Shown: in pieces, positions 41,559 through 52,480 of the stretch
Layout of the letters: each line of letters starts with the position of its first letter
Numbering within the stretch: the first letter of the stretch is position 1
NCBI GenBank assembly: GCA_963575745.1
Contig: CAUYUJ010012781.1
Span: 99,215 to 163,214 of the forward strand
Source of the DNA: Prorocentrum cordatum
Taxonomy: Eukaryota; Sar; Dinophyceae; Prorocentrales; Prorocentraceae
Direction of reading: 5' to 3'
Length of the DNA: 64,000 bases
Position numbers and translations under genes: made by a program
The notes under the pieces: generated by a model
Databases searched by the model: none
Seen by the model: the letters and a program-made list of their open reading frames with translations, nothing else
Told to the model about the DNA's origin: nothing

Positions 41559-41784
41559 GGCGAAATTGTCCATGTTGGGGTAAATCCATACCGTAGTCGA
41601 TTGCCTACACGAGTTATCGGGCCCCGAGACCATCAGAAGTGGATCTGAGGCGACAGGCTACCCGCGGGGAGGGGGTCGGGAGTTCTGGGGCCGCGCTTTG
41701 AAAGTAACACGTCGTCGTTTGTCCCGGGTCGTCGCCGTCGCCGTCGGAGCCAACAGACCATAGCGCCAGATCGAGACCTTAATG
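41559..41784. other. No gene recognised
   Basis: Unique sequence with a GTCGCCGTCGCCGTC patch near 41730. Confidence 0.5.
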
Positions 41785-42110
41785 CTGCACACGACGACGA
41801 CGACGGCGACGACGAAGACGACGGCGACGACCGAATACGACGACGACTGCGGCGGCGACGACGTCGACGACACGGACGACGACGTCGACCATGTCGGGCC
41901 CGCCGAAGGGAGCAGAAAAATCGTGCCCGAGGTGCTCCCGGGAGGCCTCCTGGCGGCGCGGCCCGCGTCGGGCCCACAGGGGCCGCCGCCCCCGAGGGCC
42001 CAGCGCGGGGAGGGGGCGGCCCCCGGGCGGCGGCGCCCCCGAGCGGCGCCCGGTGCAGGACGGCGCTCGAGCGTGCCGCCGGCCAGGGGTCGGCCCCCCC
42101 CCCCGATGGG
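41785..42110. repeat. (GAC)n tract followed by a GC-rich open block
   Basis: GAC/GGC triplets at 41795-41890 pass into a very GC-rich block, open in several frames and Arg/Pro/Gly-rich. Exon status is unknown. Confidence 0.6.
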
Positions 42111-43625
42111 TTCTCGGTGGCGGTGGTCCTCGTGTTCTCCGCTTGCGTCTGCAGGAACGAAGTGGGCACGGAAAGAATGGCTACAGTGCCCAACAGCGGA
42201 TCCTGTTCATTTTGAGCAGGACTCGCTGTCCACGCCGCCGCGGCCTGCGCCCATTCGAGACAGAAGGCCGCCTGCCCAACAGCGGCCGCTGTTGGTTTTG
42301 GACAACATTTGTTGTTGGGCATTGTACCCATTTTTTCCGTACCCATTTCGGGCGTCCAAATTGCGGAGGGGGGCTCGGGCCAGGGGGCGATGTGGAGCGG
42401 AGCTCGCCGTCGCCGCCTTCGTCGCCAGGTCTCAGGCATCGCCAAGGCGGGGGGGCACCATTCGGGGGGGGCCCGATTTTGCCAGTTCATCCTGAGCAGC
42501 GAGGCTCGGGGGCCGAGGAGGTTTTGACACGATTAGGGGCGTGTGTGAAAGGTCTGAGGGGTTTGAGGGGTCCTGAAGCGTCCTCCTGGAGGAATTTGCG
42601 ACCTCCTTTGGCGATGCCTGGAGGTCGTCGTCGCCGCCCCCGCCGTCGTCGCCGTCAGTCGCCGTCGCCGTCGTCGTCGGAAGCGCCACCGTCGCTGCTG
42701 TCCCCGAAACTCCAGCATCTTGGAGGGATTGCGTCGGCCCGCTTGTCCTTGTCATGGGCCCCTTGAGGCCCTTCTGCAACTTCAAGGGTCCACGCCGGCA
42801 ACAAAACTCCACGGTGGAGGCAAGCGCCACGACGGAGGTCTAGGTTATCTCCGCCGTCGACGCGGCAGGAAAATGAGGAAAAGAGGTTGGGGGAATCAGT
42901 AGGATGGTGTGGGAGGAGGAGAGGAGCCATCGGGGCATCTCTGATGTGGTAGGAGAAGGCTTGGTTTGTAAATCGTCTGAAGGGGATTTTGAGGGGCTCT
43001 GGGACGATCTCAGCGGTCCTGGTGTTCTTTGGGAGGCTGAGCAAGAAGAAGACGTGGCATGAGCCATGAGAACACCGGTGAATATTTGACGACCGCGGAT
43101 GGTGTCGGGTGTCGTTGGCAGGTTGTTGTGACCCGTTGGCTCCATTTCCTTTCATGCAGGATGATGGTGATGGTGGGAAGCGAATTCGTGCTTGTCTTAG
43201 GCGCAGGGTCGATTGTATTAGATATCTACGTATGCAAATGCAAGTGTCATTGTAGATCTCGATGTCTGTGCGCACTATCATCTGTATAAATCAATCTGCG
43301 CATAGCCAGTGAAATGTTCAATGTTTTTGTTTCTAGCGTATCGCAATATTGCTTTATGTTTGCGTCGGGTGTCGCCTGTCTGTGTCGGTCGGGTGTTGAT
43401 TTGGTTCAACCATTAGTGTCAGTGACTGTATCGTCGATGTTGATTGCTTCCTCGCCATCATTGTCGTTATCGCTTCGCCCGTGTCTGTTATTGAGTTGTA
43501 TCGTCGCCTGATCGCGGGTTCGGATTGCCTAGTGAGCACTTCGTATATTCAATTGCGTATTGACTGTTGCGTACCGCTGAATTGGTTTTGTTGATTTTGG
43601 TTGTTCTTGGCTTAGCCTAGCGTAG
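42111..43625. other. Low-copy region, no gene recognised
   Basis: About 1.5 kb with little repeat content. A 208-codon minus-strand frame (42655-43281) and plus-strand frames to 290 codons are open but lack recognisable domains. The stretch 43200-43620 is AT-richer than its surroundings. Confidence 0.5.
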
Positions 43626-43839
43626 CGCCGCTTTGTTCTTCACAGCGATCAAGATGACGACGGCGATGATTGTGATGGCAGCGGGCTTTCTCTGCCCAAA
43701 TCTCGCCCCTCTCCTGTCTCCCATTCTGCCCCCCTCTCTGCACCATTCTGCACCCCGCCGCCACGCCCCTCCTCCTTCCCACCCTCTACCTCCTCCGTCC
43801 CCTCCTCCTCCCATCCACGACGAGCGGCGAGGACGATGA

Positions 43840-44156
43840 CGAGGGAGAGGACGAGGACCGACGACGAACGACGGCGGACGAAGGCGACGGCGGCGGCAGC
43901 GGCGACCGACGACAAACGACGGCGGCAGTGGCGACAACGGCGGCGACCACGGCGGCGGCGGCGACGGCGGCGTCGGCGACGGCGGCGTCGCCGCTGGTCG
44001 ACGGCGGCGCGTCCCCCGAGGAGAGCGCGGTGCGCGCGCTGGCGCCCGCGCCGTCGACCGCGCACGGCGCCGCCGCCGCGGGCGCCGCGCTCGCCGGGGC
44101 GAGCCCCACGGCGCACGGCGGCGCGGGGACAGCCGCCGGCGCCGCCGCGCGGCAGT
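43840..44156 (+). other. Candidate Ala-rich exon ahead of an introner-like element (weak)
   Basis: After GAC/GGC triplets, one frame (from 43928) encodes an Ala-rich segment with mixed residues (SPEESAVRALAPAPSTAHGA) up to the left end of introner-like copy 4. The arrangement recalls 11608-11840. There is no domain match, and neighbouring frames are also open. Confidence 0.25.
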
Positions 44157-44363
44157 GTGACATGCACACTATAGTTTTTCGCTCTCCGCGCGGAGTTCTC
44201 GGATCCGCGCTGGGCCCCCCCAGGCAGCGCCTTTGGCGCCGCCCCTGGCGCCGCCCCTGGCGCGCCAGGGAGGGGGGTCCAGAGCAGGTCCAAGGACTCC
44301 GCGCGGCGCGCCACAAGCGTATGTTATATATATATATATACATATCGTGCTTGCTCCTTCTAG
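44157..44363 (+). mobile_element. Introner-like palindromic element, copy 4
   Basis: CTCTCCGCGCGGAGTTCTCG, a GGCGCCGCCCCTGGCGC core, CCAGGGAGGGGGGTCCAGAG and GACTCCGCGCGGCGCGCC follow the family plan. The right end has TATGTTATATAT, then TGCTCCTTCTAG, a good splice-acceptor context. The left terminus is diverged. Confidence 0.75.
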
Positions 44364-45590
44364 ATGGGAGGGGCACGGCAGGCACGTCATGCAGGCCCCG
44401 GGGTGGGGCCCAGAGGCGGCCCGTAGCACCTCACCAAGCGACAACGAAAGGCCACGGCGAGCGACGGCGACCACGGCGCCGCCAGACCGCCAGCCAGGCC
44501 CAGACGACGGGCGGCGACGAGGCGGCCACGAGGCGGCGACGGCGACCGCGGAGCCGCCAGACCACCAGCCAGGAACCCCTGAATGCAAACCTCTGTTTGG
44601 GGAATTGTGGTCGTTGGGTTCACTCATGGAGCTCTCTTGGGTCATTTTCTAGGTATCGCGAAGCCTCCTGGGGCTTTTTGGGGGGCCTGCTTCCCATGGA
44701 CCTCGACCGTGGAGCTCCGTTTGGTTCCCTCGGGGCGCTCCTGGAGCGCTCTCGGGTCTTGGGGGTCCGGAAGACCGCCCGGGGGAGTTCCAGCATCTCT
44801 GAGGAGACCTTGCCGGGGTACTTTTCGCCCGGGGGCCCCAGGGGCAGCCTCGCGCGCACAAATTGGAAGCGTTATAAACCTGTTCCCGGAGATGTCAGCA
44901 CGCCTCTGGCCCGTTGGGCCGGCGAACTGTGCAACCTATTGTCCAAAGTGGTTGGCCTTCACAGTTCAACGGGTGTGCACACCAGATATAGACTCGCTCT
45001 TTGGGCTGGTGGTGAGTGCCCAGCGACGAGCTGTCTTGCGACTCTGAAATGCCACGGGGTCCTATGCTGCACGTCTTGAACAGTGTCGCATTCCTGGTTG
45101 GTTACTGCCTTTCGCACTTCCCACCCCAGGACCAGTCAAAATGGATCGAGGCTGAGTTTCACAAAGACTCGTATCTGAGAGAGGGTGTCAGCAAGAAGAC
45201 GGAGGACAGGACGAGTAAACAATTGCAGGGGTGAGCAACAGTGTTCCTGACGCGCAGGTGCGATGCGATGCTCATGTGCTCGTCTGCACTGCATGCTCTT
45301 GCAGTTCAGCGCGCTTCCTGGGGCTTTCGAAGAGCAGCCTCGTTTCTCTCGAACCGTTGTCGCTTGGCGGTCCGGCTGGGTCCCCAAGCTCATCCACACG
45401 AGGCTCATGTACGGCAAGTGTTAGCCCGATTGGTGCAGGCAGTGCCAACGGGGGGCGTGCAGGCACACGTCGATCGTTGTCCTCGCTGTCTGCCATGTCA
45501 CCACGCTTCTCTTCGTCTCCTGGCTCCTCCCGTCTCTCCGTCCCCCCACCTCTCCTCCTCGCCCTCCTCCACCCCCCGTCCAGCGGGTGC
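44364..45590. other. No gene recognised
   Basis: Unique sequence with some CTCCTGGGGC-like words near 44670-44690. A 72-codon frame (45016-45234) has protein-like composition, including DQSKWIEAEFHKDSYL, but no domain or splice context. Confidence 0.45.
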
Positions 45591-45594
45591 CCGG

Positions 45595-45964
45595 GAGTGT
45601 TTCCGAGGGCTGCCCGAGGGGCCTCCGAGGCAGCCCGAGGGCCCCCCGAGTGGGCTGCCCGAGGGGCCGCTCGAGGGCCGCCCGAGGGCCGCCCGAGGGC
45701 CGCACGAGGGGCCTCTCGAGGGCCGCCGAGGGGAAGGCCTCGGAGGGCCGCCCGAAGGGCCGGCCGAGGGCCGGCCCAGGGGCCGCCCGAGGGCCCCCCG
45801 CTCGCAGCGGCGCTCCGCCGAGGACTGCCCGGGGCGCGGCCGCGCTCGCCGCCGCCGCGGCCGGCGGCGGCGCTCCGCCGCCGCAGGCGCGGCGGCGCGC
45901 GCAGAGCCCGGCGGACGGGGGCCGCAAGGCCAGCGCGCGGCGGCGGCGGCGGCGGCAACGGTGA

Positions 45965-46003
<39 letters not shown>

Positions 46004-46125
46004 TGGCGACTGCGACGGCGACGACGACGGCGACGGCGACGGCGACGATGGCGACGGCGACGACGACGGCGACGACGACGGCGGCGGCGGCGACGGCGGC
46101 GGCGGCGACGGCGGCGACTTCGTTT
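45595..46125. repeat. GCCCGAGGG minisatellite, GC-rich block and (GAC)n
   Basis: GGCCGCCCGAGGG units fill 45597-45800. A GC-rich Arg/Ala-coding block follows to 45960, then GAC/GGC triplets to 46115. Confidence 0.85.
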
Positions 46126-46690
46126 CGGATAATGGCTGGTGTTTCTGAGAGTTCTCGTCGCGACGGCTGGGCGCAGCTCGGGGAACGGGTCAGGCTTGAC
46201 ACCCAGAGGGGACTGGGGGCCGATTATTCTGACCGACCACTTGCGACGATGGCGGCGCTGATGACCATGACTGCGACGACGCACACGGTCACGGCCACGG
46301 CGATCGATGGCGGCGTCGGCGGAAACGGCAGCGATCGACGATCGATGATTAAGACGACGACGGCTACGACCACGGCGACGATGACGGCGGCGGCGACGGC
46401 GGCGGCAGCGGCAACGTTGATCACGATCACGACGTCTTCGGAGTTTGTTTCAAGTCTTCGTTTGGGTTCCAGTCCGAGGGTGCTCCCCACCAGCGGCGCC
46501 TCGACGGGAGCGATCCGAGGGCGCCAGGATCGCCCCAAACGGCCGTCGGAGCCAGCCGGTTGCCGCCCTCGTCGCTGTCGTAGTTGCTCTCCTCGGTTGT
46601 TGGGGGGCGGCGGCCCCCGGCTGCAGAGAAGGGGGTGGGTGGGGGGGGCGGACGGGGGGGGGGAAGTCGGGGCCCGCTTCTGGCGAGGAG
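46126..46690. other. No gene recognised
   Basis: Unique sequence with a GGCGGCGGCGACGGC patch near 46390-46410. Confidence 0.45.
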
Positions 46691-46692
46691 GG

Positions 46693-46742
46693 CCTCGCGA
46701 AGCACGACGCTTGGGCATGCCCAAGCGTCGTGCTTCGCGAGG
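46693..46742. repeat. 50-bp perfect palindrome
   Basis: Two 25-bp arms (left arm ends GACGCTTGGGCA, right arm starts TGCCCAAGCGTC) meet with no spacer between 46717 and 46718. No mismatch is seen. It could extrude as a cruciform. Confidence 0.95.
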
Positions 46743-46820
46743 AGGGAGAGAGAGAGAGAGAGAGGAGAGGGATCGTCCTGCAGGACGATCCCTCTCTCTC
46801 TCTCTCCCTCTCCCTCTCGC
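46743..46820. repeat. Adjacent near-perfect palindrome centred on CCTGCAGG
   Basis: The GGGATCGTCC / GGACGATCCC arms around 46780/46781 extend outward into (GA)n on the left and (CT)n on the right, giving about 35 bp per arm with one shift in the dinucleotide run. Confidence 0.9.
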
Positions 46821-47595
46821 TCGCAGGGGTCGGAGGAGGAGGGCGCCGGCGGCGTCGGCGGCGTCTGTCCCAGACCCCCCGGCGCCGGGCTCTGGTGTCA
46901 CCGCGTGAACCCCGAGAGGCCTGGGCCCTGGGCCCCCGCCTCGGTGGCAGATATTCAGTCGGGCCGCTGCATATAAGGAACCCTTCTCGTTGGGGAGTGG
47001 CTCGGTGTTCCTTCATTGTGTGCTGTTGTTGTTCTGGGTGCTCCTTCGGTTTTCCATGGGCAATCGAAGTTCAACCCGTGGAAAACAGGGGCCTCGTTCC
47101 TTATTTAGGGTTCCTTCTGGCAGCAGTTCGACTGTACCCTCGTAAGGAATGCCGTCGTCAGCGTCCGTTTGCGTCTGGGAGTCGGCGAGATAGCGCCGAT
47201 GGAGCGTCGGGGAGCCTCCCGTGAGAGTTGCCACCGGACCCTGCCCCCCCCCCGCCCCGTTAGCCTCTCTCACCCCGAGCTGTCTGCTCACGGCTCCGGT
47301 CCCGGCGAGGGCCCCCACGGGGCCGCGAGCACGATCAGACGTATCTCCAATCGGGGTTTTCGCTATTGGCCGGGAGGGGATCCAGGGCGCCGGCGCCAGG
47401 CGCTGACGACTCCGGGGGAAAACAATACAGTATGAAGGAGCCGCCGCCGTTGGGAGCCCATCAGCGTGCTGCTCCTTCGCTGTTGGTCGAAAGCCTGGCG
47501 CTTCTCCAGCAGTCGCGGTTCTATCGATGTGGAGCGCACCATCCCCTGCCGCTGCTGAGATCACCCAGAGCTGATAATCCCGAAGGGGACACACC
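46821..47595. other. No gene recognised
   Basis: Unique sequence. Frames of up to 259 codons are open but without domains. Confidence 0.45.
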
Positions 47596-47845
47596 AGGCC
47601 TCCTAGATGGGGTCGGAGTAGATGGGGTCGGAGGATCGCGCCGCATCGCCGATGCATCGCCGATGCGGCTCGATACGGAGCCCGGTTTTCTTCACGCGGG
47701 CGTCGCCGATGCACCGCTGACGTCGACGATGCATCGCTGGTGCATCGCCGATGTATCGCCGATGCACCACCGATGCATCGCCGACGTAGCGGCGATGCGG
47801 CGCGATCCTCCGACCCTATCTGTTTCGACCCCATCTAGGAGGCCT
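47596..47845. mobile_element. Foldback element, 250 bp, copy 2
   Basis: AGGCCTCCTAGATGGGGTCG at the left is matched by its complement at the right end (CGACCCCATCTAGGAGGCCT). Inward follow GGTCGGAGGATCGCGCCGCA and repeated GATGCATCGCCGATG words. It is larger and cleaner than the copy at 24298. Confidence 0.85.
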
Positions 47846-47849
47846 CTAG

Positions 47850-48690
47850 ACACTGAGAGGAAGCACCGACGTGGGTGCGGTGGATCGCCACCAGGCCGGC
47901 GGTCTGGGACCGGAGCGGGAGGATCGCGGCGCCCCAGAGGAGGCAGCAGGCGGCTGAGCCAGAGCCCAGGGGACGATGTCGGTTCCCCATGGCGGCGTGC
48001 GCCAGTTTGACCTTTGGCCGTCGGTACCCAGACACGCGACGCCCCGAGTCCGTGCAGGACGGGGTCCGCGGACATGCCGACCCCCGCCTGGGGCCGGTTT
48101 TGCATCCCGGCCTGCTCGTGGACCGTCCCAGGGCCCGGCGAGGGCCCCCCGAAGCCAAGAGCAACGGAGAGCCTCCCGTGCCGCGCACGCTGATCTTTCA
48201 CGACGCGAGCACGTCCAGGTCTTGGTCTGCCAGCGACGCCGACTGCGACGCGTCCTGGAAGCCGAGTAGCAGCCGGCGCCCGAGGCGGCATTGGTTTATC
48301 CGCGGTCGACATCCAGCCAGATCTGGTTTCATCCAGCATGATCCCGTTGAGTTTTTGTTTCATACTGCCCGACGTTGGGCGCAATCCTAAGCTTAATCTG
48401 CGCGCTGATCCTGCTCAATTTCCCCCTAATCGGGTTTAATATAGCCTTCTATAGTTCTCACGAAACCATTACAGGAGCTGCTTCCTAACACACAGCGGCT
48501 TGTCATCGACCCCAGCCCCCCTTCGTAATGATTTTTCCATGGCGTGGACCCTCAGAGGTCTCGACCCATTCCCCAGAATCGGTGTTCCATCCCGAGCTGT
48601 CTGTTTGCCCCGAGGCCCTGTAAGGGGCCCCGCGGGCCAGGAACAGCGAAAAATTATCCGTCGCGTTCGCGACTCACGATTTCGATTCGA
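47850..48690. other. Low-copy region, no gene recognised
   Basis: Unique sequence. A plus-strand frame (47875-48390, 171 codons) has fairly normal composition near its end (PRTLIFHDASTSRSWSASDA). I see no known domain. Confidence 0.4.
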
Positions 48691-48699
48691 GCGGCGGAG

Positions 48700-48713
48700 G
48701 CGGCGGCGGCGGT

Positions 48714-48754
<41 letters not shown>

Positions 48755-48780
48755 AGACGCCGGCGACGACGACAACGCCA

Positions 48781-48853
<73 letters not shown>

Positions 48854-48928
48854 CGTCGACGACGACGGCGGCGGCGGCGACGAAGACGACGACGACGGCA
48901 ACGACGACGGTGCCGGCAACGACGACGC

Positions 48929-48990
<62 letters not shown>

Positions 48991-49051
48991 TCGGCGGCGA
49001 CGACGACGACGCCGGCAACGACGTTGACGACGCCGACGACGACGACGACGC

Positions 49052-49082
<31 letters not shown>

Positions 49083-49130
49083 AACGACGACGGCGACGAC
49101 GACGACGAAGACGACTACGACGGCTGCGGC
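48700..49130. repeat. (GAC)n microsatellite, 430 bp
   Basis: GAC triplets with scattered GGC and AAC. It yields poly-Thr, poly-Asp, poly-Arg, poly-Val and poly-Ser frames. Confidence 0.97.
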
Positions 49131-49410
49131 GGCGGCTCCGGCGACACCCCGCGAGGCCGAGCAGCGACCGGCGCCCCCGGCCTGGGGCGGGCGCCGCGTG
49201 GCCACGCCGCTGGGCAGCTCGCTGCTGACCCGCGGCAGGCGCGCCGGTCGGCTCGCCGCCGTCGCGACCGTCGCCGCCATCGTCGTCGCCGTCGTCGTCG
49301 TCGTCCTTGTCGTCCTCGTCGTCGGCGTCGTCGTCGTTGCCGGCGGCTTCCATGTGTCAGTAACAGCTCGGGCCACCACGTTGGTGCGGAGTTTCGAAGA
49401 GGATCAAAAG
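49130..49410 (+). other. Candidate exon encoding a hydrophobic anchor (weak)
   Basis: The frame shared with the GAC tract continues as an Ala/Pro-rich segment, a Val-rich hydrophobic stretch of about 30 residues (largely GTC codons), then SVTARATTLVRSFEEDQK up to the left part of introner-like copy 5. The Val run may be only a GTC repeat, so coding status is uncertain. Confidence 0.25.
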
Positions 49411-49603
49411 GCATAGACAGAAACTTTTGGCAGTCCGCGGGGATTTCTTGGATCTTCGCTGGGGCCCCCTGGCGCCGCCCCTGGCGCCACCCCTGGCGCC
49501 CCCCTTGGCGCGCTCCGCGCGCCTGGGAGGTGGGTCCAGGGCAGATCCGAGAAATCCCCGCGGACAGCAAAAGTTTCTGTTTATGCAAATTGTTCTCCTT
49601 CTA
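49394..49603 (+). mobile_element. Introner-like palindromic element, copy 5
   Basis: Left end TCGAAGAGGATCAAAAGGCA and right end TATGCAAATTGTTCTCCTTC are near-complementary terminal repeats around the palindromic arms (GCGGGGATTTCTTGGATC and the complement). A 5-bp direct repeat GAGTT flanks it (49389-49393, 49604-49608), the same duplication length as in the hydrolase gene. CTTCTAG forms the acceptor-like end. Confidence 0.85.
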
Positions 49604-49740
49604 GAGTTAGTCGCGCTGGTGAGCGTTTTTGTTCTCCCTCCCCAGGGTAACGCTCGCTACCCCGGCCAAGCCCCACCCCCCTGGGTGACCCCCCCCACTG
49701 CATGCTGTGGTGCACTGCAGGCGATTGAAAGGGGAACAGC

Positions 49741-49800
49741 AATAGCATAAACATAAACACTGGAGGTCCGCGCGCATTCCTCGGATCGCTTCTTATCTCA
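49741..49800 (+). mobile_element. Introner-like element, left-end fragment
   Basis: GCATAAACATAAACACTGGA and GGTCCGCGCGCATTCCTCGG match the left end and left arm; the rest is missing. Confidence 0.65.
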
Positions 49801-49839
49801 GGGGGGAACGTATCGACCCCCAATCGCTCATTCATCGCC

Positions 49840-50040
49840 GGTACTCGAGGAAGGAAGAACCGTCATAAAATAAGTTTTGGCGCTCTGCGCGGATTTCTTG
49901 GATCGGCTCCTGGGCCCCCCTGGCGGCGCCTCTGCCGCCCCTGGCGCGCTCCGCGCGCCATGGAGGGGGGTCCCAGCGCCGATCCGAGGTATCCGCGCGG
50001 AACTCCGAGTTTTTATGTTTATGTCATTGTTCGTTCCCCT
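49840..50040 (+). mobile_element. Introner-like palindromic element, copy 6
   Basis: AAGTTTTGGCGCTCTGCGCGG, ATTTCTTGGATCGGC, GGCGGCGCCTCTGCC and the right arm (GGTCCCAGCGCCGATCCGAG) end in TTTTTATGTTTATG and a T/C tract without a final AG. It is a full-length copy. The ends are estimated from the family. Confidence 0.75.
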
Positions 50041-50159
50041 AATTCATGCGCCGGTTGCACGGACGCACCCTGGCGGGTGCACGCCACGGCCGCCGTTACC
50101 AATACCCTCCCGCCCGACCCCCCCCCTCCTTTGGGTAACGACCGTTACAGTGGGCACCA

Positions 50160-50380
50160 CTGCACCTCCACGTCATCCTCCTCCATCCTCTTCCTCCTCC
50201 TCCTCCTCCTCCTCCTCCTCCTTTCCTTCTCTTTCTCCTCCTCCTCCTCCTCCTCCTCCTCCTCCTCCTCCTCCTCCTCCTCCTCCCTCCTCCTCCTCCC
50301 CCTCCTCCTCCTCCCTCTCCTCCTGCTCCTCCTCCTCCTCCTCCTCCTCCTCCTCCTCCTCCTCCTCCTCCTCCTCCTAA
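50160..50380. repeat. (CCT)n pyrimidine tract
   Basis: About 220 bp of CCT/TTC triplets. Confidence 0.95.
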
Positions 50381-50602
50381 AGAGAAAGACAGTCACAGGC
50401 GCGCTTCGCGGTCTGGACGATTTCGGAGCGGGGCGCGAGTCCCTCATCCTGTCTTTGGGTGGGCGGCGCGACGCGCGAATCTGGCGATGTGCTCCGTCGT
50501 AGATCACATCGCCATTTCCACGATTGGTATCACATCCCTTTGTGCTACACCCCTTCCCGACCTCCGGTGTCATTGGTCCGAGCATGGCGACTGGAGACAG
50601 CT

Positions 50603-50790
50603 CGAGGAAGCAAAAGCGGCATAGACATGAACTGTTGGAGGCCTGCGCGGATTTCTTGGATCGTTGCCTGGGCTCCCTGGCGGCGCCTCTGGCGACGCCC
50701 TTGCGCTTCGCGCGCCAGGGAGGAGGGTCCAGTGCCGATCCGAGAAATCCAGGTGGAGCTCCGAAAGTTTCTGCTGCACGGGGTTGGGGA
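50603..50790 (+). mobile_element. Introner-like palindromic element, copy 7
   Basis: TCGAGGAAGCAAAAGCGGCA, GCGCGGATTTCTTGGATCG, GGCGGCGCCTCTGGC and the right arm (GTCCAGTGCCGATCCGAGAA) end in GCTCCGAAAGTTTCTG. The acceptor-like tail is absent. Confidence 0.75.
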
Positions 50791-50984
50791 GGAGACAGAA
50801 TCTGCTGGAACAGGAAGACAGGGCGGACAACTGTTGCCCACTTTGCGCAAAGTGGCGAGGGGAGAGGGGAAGGAAAAAGTGAGTGCAGGGGTGGGACGAC
50901 TCATGGGGAGAGGGGGCGCAGCGTGAGGAAGGCCAGGGAGAGAACTTTGAGGGCGAAGGCTCGACCGAGGACCAGGGCAACGTG

Positions 50985-51200
50985 AAGGAAGAGGAGGAGG
51001 AGGAGGAGGAGGAGGAGGAGGAGGAGGAGGAGGAGGAGGAGGAGGAGGAGGAGGAGGAGGGGGAGGAAGAGGGGGAGGGGGAAGGGGAGGGGGACGGGGA
51101 CGGGGAGGGGGAAGGGGGAGCGGGAGGGGGGAGGGGAGGAGGAGGAGGAGGAGGAGGAGGAGGAGGAGGAGGAGGACGACGAGGAGGAGGAGGACGAGGG
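50985..51200. repeat. (GGA)n purine tract
   Basis: Purine triplets with a GGGGAC-rich middle section. Confidence 0.95.
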
Positions 51201-51574
51201 GCCCCTTGCCAGGCGCGAGGGGGGCTCCTGTGTGGTCGATCTCCGATCACGCGATCAAGCCTCGGGGAGCATGGGCCGAGCGGGGTGCCGGGGGGGGAGG
51301 GGGCCACATCATGCAACGACGCGGGGCAGGCCCGCAGCGTAGGGCTCCCAGCGCGGCCCCGACGTGGTGCCCGTGGGCAGGAGGTGGCACACGCTTGGCG
51401 TACAAGGGGGGTGCAGGGTGCGTACAGGTCGACCACTGCGAGGGCGGGTGGGAGGCAAGCCCACTCTACAGGCAGAGCAAGTGCTTGTTTACCCCAAGCT
51501 GCTTCTGCAGGTAAGACGAGCACCTGGATGCCTTTCTCTAGTACGAGCGGCCGCTTCTGCAGGTCGAGCAGGCA
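51201..51574. other. No gene recognised
   Basis: GC-rich unique sequence with two CTTCTGCAGGT words (about 51503 and 51553). Confidence 0.5.
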
Positions 51575-52480
51575 CCTGTTCACCCCCAGTCCCGTTCGTC
51601 AAAGCACAAACAAAACGCCGGGGACACACATGCACAACCTATGCCTATTGTAATGACCTCCGGCCAGTGCCGCCGATCCGGGGCGCTCCCGATGCGTGTG
51701 GGAACGGAACGGACGATGACGACGACGACGACCGACAACCGGGTCAACGACGGACGATGATGACGACGACGTCCCTCCTCCCCCCGCTGTCCTCCCCGGT
51801 TTCTTGGACCCCCCCCCCCGCTTGAGCTGGATCCCCCCCTCCGTCCCCGCTCGAGCTTCCTCCTTGGACCCCCCCCCACCGCTTGAGCTCGACCCCCCCT
51901 CCGTCCTCGCTCGAGTTCCCCCCCCCCCTCGATTCTTGGTCCCCCCCCCGCGCGCTGACCCCCCTCGCCCCGCTTGAGCTCGACCCCCCCCCGTTCGACC
52001 CCCCCCCCCGTCCTCGCTCGAGTTCCCCCCCTTCCCCCCTCGATTCTTGGACCCCCCCCCCCCGCTTGAGCTGACCCCCCCCTCCATCCCCGCTCGAGCT
52101 TCCTCCTTGGACCCCCCCCCCCGCTTGAGCTCGACCCCCCCCCCCGTCCTCGCTCGAGCTCCCCCCCCCCCCCTCGATTCTTGGACCCCCCCCCCGCGCT
52201 GCCCCCCCCCCCTGCTGGAGCCGACCCCCCCCCCGTCCCCGCTCGAGCTTCCTCCTTGGACCCCCCCCCCCGCTGGAGCTCGACCCCTCCCCCGTCCTCG
52301 CTCGAGCTCCCCCCCCTCGATTCTTGGGACCCCCCCCGCGCTGGAGCGTTCACTGATTTGCGTGGATAATTCGCCGGATCCCCCCCCCCACAGAGCGAAG
52401 CACCTGTTCACCCCCAGTCCCGTTCGTCAAAGCACAAACGAAACGCTGGGGACACACATGCACAACCTATGCCTATTTAC
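51575..52480. repeat. C-rich ~45-bp minisatellite between ~80-bp direct repeats
   Basis: GCACCTGTTCACCCCCAGTC to ACAACCTATGCCTAT lies at about 51577-51650 and again at 52397-52475, with two or three differences. Between them, 51785-52390 holds units of CCCCCCGCTTGAGCTCGACC and CCTCGCTCGAGTTCC with long C-runs. Confidence 0.85.
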
